This document shows, in pieces, positions 1 through 5,499 of a stretch of 11,003 bases of DNA. The DNA comes from an uncultured Collinsella sp. (GTDB lineage: Bacteria > Actinomycetota > Coriobacteriia > Coriobacteriales > Coriobacteriaceae), in NCBI GenBank assembly GCA_900552875.1, contig USCS01000038.1:1-11003 (forward strand), given 5' to 3'. Under the pieces are notes generated by a model, which ran no database searches, was not told the DNA's origin, and saw nothing but the letters and a program-made list of their open reading frames with translations. The first letter of the stretch is position 1. The number at the start of each line of letters is the position of its first letter. A program made the position numbers and the translations under genes.

Positions 1-150
1 ACCGGCGGTGTAGGTGCCGGCGGCGCTGGAAGCCACGCTGCCGGAAGCAGCCTTGTCGCCGCAGGCGGTCAGCAGACCGGCAGCAGCAGCGCCCAGGGTG
101 CCCAGACCTGCAGTGTGCAGGAAGTTGCGGCGGGAGATCTTGTTGCTCAT
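1..150 (-). CDS. Tat-type lipoprotein, N-terminus only (possible ABC solute-binding protein)
   Basis: Only the first 50 codons are present; the gene runs off the left edge. Reverse translation from the ATG at 150 gives MSNKISRRNFLHTAGLGTLG followed by an Ala/Leu-rich stretch and LTAC at residues 27-30. The SRRNF motif is a twin-arginine export signal and LTAC is a lipobox, so Cys30 should become the lipidated residue after signal peptidase II cleavage. The next residues (GDKAASGSVASS) form a typical low-complexity linker of a surface lipoprotein. A Shine-Dalgarno AGAAGGAG lies about nine bases before the ATG. Many gut-clostridial solute-binding proteins of ABC transporters begin like this, but the binding domain is outside the window, so the substrate and even the SBP assignment are guesses. 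It lies downstream of merR on the same strand and has its own MerR-type promoter. Confidence 0.75.
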   Translation of the reverse strand, partial: MSNKISRRNFLHTAGLGTLGAAAAGLLTACGDKAASGSVASSAAGTYTAG

Positions 151-201
151 AATTCTTCGCTCCTTCTGGTTTTCTTCTCTTTTTTCTTCCGTTGGCAACG
201 C

Positions 202-223
202 CCCGTCTGCACAAAAAGACGGG
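202..223 (-). other. Hairpin in the lipoprotein 5' leader
   Basis: CCCGTCT (202-208) pairs perfectly with AGACGGG (217-223) around an 8-nt loop. It lies just downstream of the predicted lipoprotein start of transcription and has no U-run after it on the minus strand. It therefore reads better as a leader stem-loop than as a terminator for merR, although it could do some of both. Confidence 0.4.
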
Positions 224-243
224 CTTTGTCAATTTCCAGGCAA

Positions 244-274
244 AGTATAGAGCTTCGAGCAACGCGAAGGTCAA
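244..274 (-). promoter_or_regulatory. MerR-type promoter/operator of the lipoprotein gene
   Basis: On the minus strand a -35 box TTGACC (274-269) and a -10 box TATACT (249-244) are separated by 19 bp, longer than the normal 17 and characteristic of promoters that MerR-family activators untwist. The spacer holds a dyad with arms CTTCG and CGAAG around a 7-bp centre, starting at the last base of the -35 box as in the classical mer promoter. The 251-271 segment matches the dyad upstream of merR at 16 of 21 positions by my count. The adjacent merR gene is the obvious regulator; that link is inferred. Confidence 0.65.
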
Positions 275-317
275 CGGTCATTCTGACAAAAAAATCACAA
301 GATTTTGGACAGTCTGC

Positions 318-1136
318 TCAGGTGTAGATCTTCGTCCGGGTCAGGTGGTAGTTGATGATGCTGCCGTCCGGCTGCTCCCGGCTGGCCAGGATGCTGCTGA
401 AGGTGTCGCCCACCGCGCGGAAGCCCCGCCGCAGGATCTCGGCGTGCAGCACTTCCAGCGAGTCCCACCCGAAGGAGCCCCGGTAGTCCTTTTTCCACAC
501 GGTGGTCAGGTAGTCGCCGCCGCACACCAGCTCTACATGGTCGGTGCGGCGCAGGCCCAGCTGCCGGGCGGCATCGGCCTCCACCAGCAGGCCGTAATCG
601 TACTCGTTGCGCCCCACCCGAAACTGCTCCATCACCCGGCTGGGCAAGCGGCTGACCCAGTGCACCGCCGGCATGCACTCCAGCCACTCGGCCTTTTCGG
701 CCTGCAGGGCGGGGTCATTGCGGGCTTCTTCCTCCTGCGAGAGCACCAGCCGCCACATTTCCGGGAAGTTCTGCACCCACACCCGCCCGGCGTCCTGCTC
801 CAGCGTGTGGTAATACTCCCGCGTCCTTTGCAAAAAGCGGATGCTCATCCGGTTGAGCACCTGCCGGCGCTCCAGCTGCCGGATCTGCCGGTCGAGCATG
901 GCATCCGTCACGGCGGTGGAAGGTTCGTCGAGAAAGTCCTTGCATTCCTCCAGCGTAAAGCCCGCCGCCCGCAGCTCCCGGCACAGGTTGAACCGCCGGG
1001 TGTCGGTGACCGTATAATAGCGGTAGCCGGTCTCCCGGTTCACTTCGGGCTGGATAAGGCCCATCTTCTCGTAGTAGCGCAGCGTGTGGGTGGTAACACC
1101 CAGCAGCGCCGCCATTTCACTGATGGTATAACGCAT
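318..1136 (-). CDS. MerR-family transcriptional regulator with C-terminal effector-binding-like region
   Basis: The 272-residue protein opens with a MerR winged helix-turn-helix: MRYTISEMAALLGVTTHTLR, then YYEKMGLIQP, then GYRYYTVTD, with the second helix pair LCRELRAAGFTLEECKDFLDE to about residue 70. An Arg/Glu-rich stretch at about 85-120 fits the usual dimerisation helix. The remaining ~150 residues probably sense a small molecule, in the manner of BmrR/TipA-like long MerR proteins; I do not recognise the ligand. AAAGGAG lies nine bases before the ATG. Arg codons are often CGG and Leu codons mostly CTG, unlike the genes to the right. The gene is upstream of the lipoprotein gene on the same strand, and matching dyads precede both genes, suggesting self-regulation and activation of the lipoprotein gene. 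Confidence 0.9.
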   Translation of the reverse strand: MRYTISEMAALLGVTTHTLRYYEKMGLIQPEVNRETGYRYYTVTDTRRFNLCRELRAAGFTLEECKDFLDEPSTAVTDAMLDRQIRQLERRQVLNRMSIRFLQRTREYYHTLEQDAGRVWVQNFPEMWRLVLSQEEEARNDPALQAEKAEWLECMPAVHWVSRLPSRVMEQFRVGRNEYDYGLLVEADAARQLGLRRTDHVELVCGGDYLTTVWKKDYRGSFGWDSLEVLHAEILRRGFRAVGDTFSSILASREQPDGSIINYHLTRTKIYT

Positions 1137-1179
1137 GGCACCGTGCTCCTTTGGCCTGTAGTCACCTCCGCCGGGGCAA

Positions 1180-1238
1180 ACCTTAGAGCCCCTCGAAGGT
1201 CTTTGCTTCTATTATACCGGATGCGCCGCCCGGCGCAA
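1180..1238 (-). promoter_or_regulatory. merR promoter with downstream operator dyad
   Basis: The minus strand shows a consensus -10 TATAAT (1216-1211) with a weak -35 TTGCGC (1238-1233) 16 bp upstream. The predicted start of transcription is near 1204. Immediately after it, at 1200-1180, lies a near-perfect 21-bp dyad with outer arms ACCTT/AAGGT and inner arms GAG/CTC. This is the classical MerR operator form, and it resembles the dyad in the lipoprotein promoter. Because it lies after the -10 box, bound regulator would block rather than activate transcription, consistent with autorepression. Confidence 0.6.
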
Positions 1239-1241
1239 GGG

Positions 1242-1296
1242 CAAAAAAAACACCCGCAGCAGGCCGGTCCGGCCCAATGCGGGTGCTGCTGTTTTT
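1242..1296 (-). terminator. Strong intrinsic terminator after the ornithine carbamoyltransferase gene
   Basis: TGCGGGTG (1278-1285) pairs with CACCCGCA (1251-1258). Between them a second GC stem (GGCC...GGCC) lengthens the hairpin. On the minus strand it is followed by eight Ts (1250-1243). A weaker T-run (1292-1296) follows on the plus strand, so it may act in both directions. It ends the arcA-arcB unit and abuts the merR promoter. Confidence 0.85.
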
Positions 1297-1302
1297 CAGG
1301 GA

Positions 1303-2307
1303 TCAGCCCTCGTAGCCCAGGGTGGCGGCCATCACGGCCTTGATGGTGTGCATGCGGTTCTCGGCCTCGTCGAAGACCTTGGAAGCGGGGCTCTCGAAGA
1401 CCTCGTCGGTGACCTCCTGCTCGGTGATGCCGAACTGCTCGCACTTCTCTGCGCCAATCGTGGTGTTGGTGTCGTGGAAGCTGGGCAGGCAGTGCAGGAA
1501 GATGGCACCCGGGTTGGCCATAGCCATGACCTCGGAGGTGACACGATACGGGGTAAGCTGAGCGATGCGCTCGGCCCAGACCTCGTCGGGCTCGCCCATG
1601 GAGACCCACACGTCGGTGTAGATAACGTCGGCACCGGTGACGCCGGCCTTGACGTCGGTGGTCAGCTTGATGGTGCAGCCGTTGGCCTCGGCGATGGGCT
1701 TGCAGGCCTCGATGACGTCGTCAGCGGGCATGCACTCCTCGGGGCCGCAGGCCACGAAGTTCATACCGAGCTTGGAGCAGACGACCATGAGGGAGCGAGC
1801 AACGTTGTTCTTGCAGTCGCCCATGAAGACGAGAGTCTTGCCCTTGATGTCGTAGTTGAAGTTCTCCTGGACGGTCAGGATGTCGGCGAGCATCTGGGTG
1901 GGATGCCACTCGGTGGTCAGGCCGTTCCAGACAGGCACGCCGGACTTAGCAGCGAGCTCCTCGACGTCGTCCTGGGCAAAGCCACGGAACTCGATGCCGT
2001 CATACATGCGGCCGAGAACGCGGGCGGTGTCCTCGATGGACTCCTTCTTGCCCATCTGCGACGAACCCGGATCGAGGTAGGTGACGCCCATGCCCAGATC
2101 CATGCCGCCGACCTCGAAGGCGCAGCGGGTACGAGTGGAGGTCTTCTGGAAGAGCAGAACGATGTTCTTGCCCTCGAGATAGCGGTGCGGAACGCCAGCG
2201 CGCTTCATATCCTTGAAGTTCTTGGAAAGCTTGAGCAGGTACTCGATCTCCTCGGTGGTGAGGTCGAGAAGCTTGAGGAAGCTACGGCCGGAGAGGTTAA
2301 CACCCAT
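1303..2307 (-). CDS. arcB: Ornithine carbamoyltransferase, probably catabolic (arginine deiminase pathway)
   Basis: The 334-residue enzyme interconverts citrulline plus phosphate with ornithine plus carbamoyl phosphate in the cytoplasm. The carbamoyl-phosphate motif STRTR is at residues 57-61, HPTQ at 135-138, the SMGE ornithine loop at about 236-239, and the catalytic HCLP at 272-275. The length is normal for the family and the protein looks intact. AAAGGA lies about eight bases before the ATG. It follows arcA copy 1 by 105 bp on the same strand with hairpins between them, and it ends in a strong terminator. The arcA neighbour argues for the catabolic (ArcB) rather than the biosynthetic (ArgF) role; no arginine biosynthesis gene is present. 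Carbamate kinase, which often follows, is absent: merR and a lipoprotein of different character come next. Confidence 0.93.
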   Translation of the reverse strand: MGVNLSGRSFLKLLDLTTEEIEYLLKLSKNFKDMKRAGVPHRYLEGKNIVLLFQKTSTRTRCAFEVGGMDLGMGVTYLDPGSSQMGKKESIEDTARVLGRMYDGIEFRGFAQDDVEELAAKSGVPVWNGLTTEWHPTQMLADILTVQENFNYDIKGKTLVFMGDCKNNVARSLMVVCSKLGMNFVACGPEECMPADDVIEACKPIAEANGCTIKLTTDVKAGVTGADVIYTDVWVSMGEPDEVWAERIAQLTPYRVTSEVMAMANPGAIFLHCLPSFHDTNTTIGAEKCEQFGITEQEVTDEVFESPASKVFDEAENRMHTIKAVMAATLGYEG

Positions 2308-2352
2308 GGTTCGATTCCTTTCGAAGAAATGAATTACGTAAGTATTAGTGTT

Positions 2353-2400
2353 GCCCGTTTAACGGGCGAAGCCGGTGCGGTTGTAGGGGGACCGCACCGG
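2353..2400 (-). other. Intercistronic hairpins between arcA copy 1 and arcB
   Basis: CCGGTGCGGT (2372-2381) pairs perfectly with ACCGCACCGG (2391-2400), giving a 10-bp stem and 9-nt loop 13 bases after the arcA stop. A second small palindrome, GCCCG/CGGGC, follows at 2353-2367. Neither is followed by a U-run on the minus strand, so full termination is unlikely. The hairpins could stabilise the arcA mRNA or give partial polarity, so that more deiminase than transferase is made; that role is inferred. Confidence 0.6.
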
Positions 2401-2411
2401 AAACGGAAAGA

Positions 2412-3678
2412 CTTAGAGGTCCTCGCGCCAGAAGGGCATGCTCATGCAGCGCGGGCCGCCGCGGCCGCGGGAGAGCTCGGCGGAGGGCACGACGAGAAGG
2501 TCCAGGCCCTCCTTGTACAGCACGTCGTTGGTGACGGTGTTGCGGGCGTAGACGCAGATCTTGCCGGGCTCGACGCACAGGGTGTTGGAGCCGTCGTTCC
2601 ACTGCTCGCGGGAGGCCGCGATCGGGTCGCCGCCGCCGCAGGGGATCAGCTTGACCTGGTCGACGCCGGTGGCGTCCTCCAGGACGTGCTCGAGGGTGTC
2701 CTCGATCAGGCGGATGTTCACGTCGCCCGGGTTCTTGCCGGCGGTCAGCTCGTAGACGCGCAGGGTGCCCATGATGGCGGGGTGGATCGTGAACTTATCG
2801 ACGTCGATCTGGGTGAAGACCGTGTCGAGGTGCATGAAGGCGCGCGAGACCGGGATGTCGAAGGCCAGGATGCGCTCGACCTTGGAGTCGGAGTTCCAGA
2901 AGATGTTCTGGGCCATGACGTCGATAGCGGCGGCCTGGGTGCGCTGGGAGATGCCGACGGCGAGGGTCTTCTCGTTGATGTTCAGCACGTCGCCGCCCTC
3001 GGTGTGGAACTGGCAGTCGCGGCGGAAGTACAGCGAGACGTCCTTGTAGTCGGGGTGGTACTTGAAGACGTACTTGCCGTACAGGGTCTCGCGGTTGCGG
3101 GCGACCGAGTACATGCGGTTGAGGTTGACGCCCTCGCCGACGACCGCGAACGGGTCGCGGGTGAAGTAGAGGTTGGGCATCGGGTCGATGATCAGGTCGG
3201 ACTCGGACTCGGAGTTGACCAGGGAGTCGAGGGTCGTGGACGCCGTGAGGGGCATGTCGATCTCGGCCTTGGTCATGCCGGCCATGGTCTTCTTGACGAA
3301 CTCGAGGTTGTCCTCGATGGAGTCCAGCTTCTCGCGGACGATCTGCGGCATGTGCTGGCCGCGGATGCCGGCCTCGGCGATGTACTGGTCGGTGAACTCG
3401 GCGCGGGCGCCGGGGACCTGGTCGAACACCTCGGCGACGAGGTTCTCGAGGTAGAGGACCTCCACGCCCTGGTCCCTCAGGATCTGGGCGAAGGTGTCGT
3501 GCTCCTGCTGTGCGACCTCCAGGAACGGGACGTCGTCGAACAGGAGTCGCTCGAGCTCGTCGGGCGGCAGGTTGAGGAGCTCGTCGCCGGGACGGTGCAG
3601 GCAGACCTTCCTGAGCTTGCCGATCTCGGAAGGCACGTGCAGACCTTTCGTCATGGCCTCCTACCTTTCTTTCGGGCC
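2412..3678 (-). repeat. 1267-bp direct repeat, copy 1 (arcA coding region plus 24 bp of leader)
   Basis: Read against 5500-6766 at a constant offset of 3088, this segment shows no difference that I can find; translations in several frames also agree. Identity begins one base beyond the stop codon and ends 24 bp before the ATG, inside a small GC hairpin. The flanks differ abruptly. Exact identity should be confirmed by alignment. Confidence 0.93.
2413..3654 (-). CDS. arcA: Arginine deiminase, copy 1
   Basis: This 413-residue cytoplasmic enzyme hydrolyses L-arginine to L-citrulline and ammonia, the first step of the arginine deiminase pathway. The guanidino-modifying-enzyme signatures are all present: FTRDP (164-168, Asp167), EGGD (219-222), HLDTVFT (275-281, His275 and Asp277) and the nucleophile in GGPRCMSMP (Cys403) close to the C-terminus. 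The length is typical. The ATG at 3654 follows AGGAGG closely and an AAAGG slightly further up. The coding sequence appears identical at nucleotide level to copy 2 at 5501-6742, the identity covering 2412-3678, while the flanks differ. It is followed by arcB, with which it probably forms an operon. Codon choice is strongly GC-biased, which fits high expression. Confidence 0.96.
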   Translation of the reverse strand: MTKGLHVPSEIGKLRKVCLHRPGDELLNLPPDELERLLFDDVPFLEVAQQEHDTFAQILRDQGVEVLYLENLVAEVFDQVPGARAEFTDQYIAEAGIRGQHMPQIVREKLDSIEDNLEFVKKTMAGMTKAEIDMPLTASTTLDSLVNSESESDLIIDPMPNLYFTRDPFAVVGEGVNLNRMYSVARNRETLYGKYVFKYHPDYKDVSLYFRRDCQFHTEGGDVLNINEKTLAVGISQRTQAAAIDVMAQNIFWNSDSKVERILAFDIPVSRAFMHLDTVFTQIDVDKFTIHPAIMGTLRVYELTAGKNPGDVNIRLIEDTLEHVLEDATGVDQVKLIPCGGGDPIAASREQWNDGSNTLCVEPGKICVYARNTVTNDVLYKEGLDLLVVPSAELSRGRGGPRCMSMPFWREDL

Positions 3679-3802
3679 CCTGTCAGGGCCGATTCGTTAG
3701 CGCCCCTCCGTGTGAGGCGTTATTGCTGACGACATATTTATATCCAAAATCAGTCCATACTTCCACCTCGCCCCCGAACGGTTTTATATGGGGGGTGAAC
3801 GG
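3655..3802 (-). promoter_or_regulatory. arcA copy 1 promoter with 21-bp-spaced CCGTTC sites
   Basis: On the minus strand a -10 box TATAAA (3742-3737) lies 83 bp from the ATG in the context TTTTGGATATAAA; the -35 region (about TGGAAG) is poor. Upstream are two direct half-sites, CCGTTC at 3781-3776 and 3802-3797, exactly 21 bp (two helical turns) apart. They would fall near -50 and -70, a normal place for an activator. The -10 box and both half-sites recur at identical distances before arcA copy 2, whereas the DNA between them differs. The leader ends in a small hairpin (3675-3690) and AGGAGG. Confidence 0.6.
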
Positions 3803-4138
3803 CATACACATATACTTCACGCATGGCACACTTTGATTTAATAAAGTGTATTTACGTGCATAAACGCCTTTTTAACCGATACATCAATTGAAACTAATCT
3901 TTATTAAACCACCCTCAAATTGCATATTTCGCGCAATGATATGAATAGAATTCGCAATTCTCGCTTCGTCTCAACCATTTTGATTTTTATTCAGAATAAA
4001 GTTCGTCCTATTCATTTTTGGCAAACAGATTACCGTTTACCAGACGCTGGATACCGTTCACCGGAAGCTCAGTATAAGGCCCCATGAACACTGGCTCGCC
4101 TTACGGCCTCATTTGTAACAACTTGACTTCTCGGTATA
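3803..4138. promoter_or_regulatory. Upstream control region of arcA copy 1 (no gene seen)
   Basis: This AT-rich stretch contains no convincing gene. It holds a perfect inverted repeat with 7-bp arms ACACTTT/AAAGTGT (3828-3849), an ATTGCATA octamer (3919-3926), and TATTCAG (3988-3994) with TATTCAT (4009-4015) 21 bp apart. The octamer and the TATTCA pair recur at nearly the same distances upstream of arcA copy 2. A third pair, ACCGTTTACC (4032-4041) and ACCGTTCACC (4053-4062), also 21 bp apart, points the other way and contains the CCGTT core of the promoter-proximal sites. These are operator candidates; the regulator is unknown. Confidence 0.45.
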
Positions 4139-4177
4139 GAAAAACGGACCCGCTTCCCTCATGGAAAACGGGTCTGT
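4139..4177 (-). terminator. Intrinsic terminator after the aminotransferase gene
   Basis: On the minus strand CAGACCCGTTTTCC pairs, with a few wobbles, with GGGAAGCGGGTCCG around a short ATGA loop. Five Ts (4144-4140) follow shortly after the stem. It lies about 50 bp beyond the aminotransferase stop and separates that unit from the arcA copy 1 control region. Confidence 0.8.
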
Positions 4178-4226
4178 TATCGATAATTGTAGGCAGATTT
4201 GAGCGGCTTTGAGAGCCGTCGGTATC

Positions 4227-5351
4227 CTAGCGATCGAGCTCCGCCAAGGCCTCGCCCAGAAGCCTCAGGCCCTCACGAAGAACGCCCTCGCTCGCGCAGT
4301 AACCTAGGCGCGCGCCGCAGAGAAGCTCAAAACGGCTACCGGGAACCAACAGCACTCCCCTCTCGGCCAGCAGGCGCTTGCAGAACTCCTCGTCATTCTC
4401 GGGAATGTCCAGCTGGATAAACGAGGTGGACACACCCTGCGGGGCCGTCCAGGAGACACGATGCTGCGTGTCGATCCAAGCCTGCGCGATATCGCGGTTG
4501 CCAAACACGATCTTGCGGTTGCGCTCGAGAATCTTGTCCTTGTGCTTGAGCACATAGGTCGCCAGGGCGTCGTTGAACACGCCGCCGCAAATCATGGTGT
4601 AGTCGCGGTAGGTGCGAATGCGGTTGGATACCTCTTCGTCTGCCACAACCCAGCCCACGCGGGCCGCAGGCGTCGAATAGGTCTTGGACACCGAGTTGGT
4701 GACGATGGCTTTCTCGTACACATCGGCCATCGACAAAAAGTCCTCGGTGTTCTCAAGCGGCAGGTATACCTCGTCGCACAGCACGTAGGCGCCCACCGAG
4801 CGGGCAATCTCGGCAATCTGGCCGAGCGTGTCGGCATCGAGCACCGTTCCGATGGGGTTCGATGCGTTATTGATGCAGATGAGCTTGGTGGTGGGGCAAA
4901 CCAGACGCTTGAGTTCCTCGATATCGGGCTTCCAGCCGAGTTCCTCGCGAAGCTCCCAATACTCGACCTCGGCGCCGAGCATACGCGGGATCTCATAGAG
5001 CGGCGCATAGGTAGGCCACTCGGCAATCACATGGTCGCCGGGCTCGACCACGGCCATGATGGCGTTGAGGTTCGCGCCCGTGCAGCCATTGGTCTGCAGA
5101 ATGTGATCGGGATTGACCTCGCGACGATACAGCTTGGCAACCTCGGCCTTAAACTCAGGCGAACCCTCGATCCAGCCGTAGTTCATCTTCTCGCAGTCCA
5201 GGCGCTCATAGAACGTGGCGCCGTCCTGTTCGTCGAGCGCGCGCAGCTCGCCCATGGTAAGCGACGAAATCGTCGACTGGGCGATATCCCACGTAGCGCT
5301 CTTCTCCCAAACGTTAAGCCACTCCTCGACGCCAATCGTCTTGATGTCCAT
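4227..5351 (-). CDS. arcT: Class I/II PLP-dependent aminotransferase, ArcT-like
   Basis: Counting from the ATG at 5351 the protein has 374 residues. It is a fold-type I PLP enzyme: YGWIEGSPEFK (59-69), NNASNPIG with Asn165 (161-168), CDEVYLPLE with Asp193 and Tyr196, the Schiff-base Lys223 in SVSKTYSTPAARVGW with Arg231, and the carboxylate-binding Arg348 in GARLGY. All key residues are present, so it should be active. The start was chosen because AAGGAG lies seven bases before it; longer in-frame ATGs at 5378 and 5405 lack a good site. Some lactic acid bacterial arginine deiminase operons carry a putative transaminase, arcT, and the position between two arcA genes suggests the same role. The substrate cannot be read from the sequence; ornithine, citrulline, arginine or an ordinary amino acid are all possible. 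Its codon use is less extreme than that of arcA. Confidence 0.88.
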   Translation of the reverse strand: MDIKTIGVEEWLNVWEKSATWDIAQSTISSLTMGELRALDEQDGATFYERLDCEKMNYGWIEGSPEFKAEVAKLYRREVNPDHILQTNGCTGANLNAIMAVVEPGDHVIAEWPTYAPLYEIPRMLGAEVEYWELREELGWKPDIEELKRLVCPTTKLICINNASNPIGTVLDADTLGQIAEIARSVGAYVLCDEVYLPLENTEDFLSMADVYEKAIVTNSVSKTYSTPAARVGWVVADEEVSNRIRTYRDYTMICGGVFNDALATYVLKHKDKILERNRKIVFGNRDIAQAWIDTQHRVSWTAPQGVSTSFIQLDIPENDEEFCKRLLAERGVLLVPGSRFELLCGARLGYCASEGVLREGLRLLGEALAELDR

Positions 5352-5406
5352 GGCCATGCTCCTTACAAAAGCAGTCATCCATTCGTGTTGACGTTCCTCA
5401 TACAAG

Positions 5407-5440
5407 ATTGGGGCGGTGCGAATACCCGCACCGCCCCAAT
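5407..5440 (-). other. 14-bp perfect hairpin between arcA copy 2 and the aminotransferase gene
   Basis: ATTGGGGCGGTGCG (5407-5420) pairs perfectly with CGCACCGCCCCAAT (5427-5440) around a 6-nt loop. No T-run follows on the minus strand (CTTGT only), so it is more likely an mRNA-stabilising or partial-termination element than a full terminator. The arcA copy 1 3' hairpin shares the GGTGCG core, although the flanks of the two genes are otherwise unlike. Confidence 0.65.
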
Positions 5441-5499
5441 GGGAGACATCTAATGGCAGCTAGATGTATGTATTAAGACCTGTACGGGTCCTTGAAGAC

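Noticed and set aside
192..1343. 383-codon plus-strand open frame opposite merR
   Set aside because: It covers the MerR gene, its promoter and a terminator, and its product is His/Gln/Pro-rich without motifs.
3688..3726. Possible 12-codon upstream reading frame in the arcA copy 1 leader (ATG TCG TCA ... TAA, minus strand)
   Set aside because: The equivalent leader of copy 2 has CTG instead of ATG and a one-base length change that destroys the frame, so it is not conserved.
1348..3729. 793-codon plus-strand open frame across arcB and arcA copy 1
   Set aside because: It is the mirror frame of two unmistakable enzymes, is made of Val/Leu/Gly/Asp-rich low-complexity sequence, and has no family motifs. 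GC-rich codon bias commonly leaves such antisense frames open. The similar frame at 5492-6886 has the same cause.
3655..4226. CRISPR array, tRNA or small gene in the long intergenic gaps
   Set aside because: The repeats present are short paired motifs rather than repeat-spacer units. No cloverleaf was seen, and no open frame with a ribosome site was found here or in 6743-7294.
5352..5405. Longer aminotransferase start at 5405
   Set aside because: The ATG at 5405 sits right at the foot of a 14-bp hairpin and has no ribosome site, while the ATG at 5351 has AAGGAG at a good distance.
4461..5453. 330-codon plus-strand open frame opposite the aminotransferase gene
   Set aside because: It is antisense to a complete PLP enzyme, has no ribosome site that I can see and has no recognisable motif.
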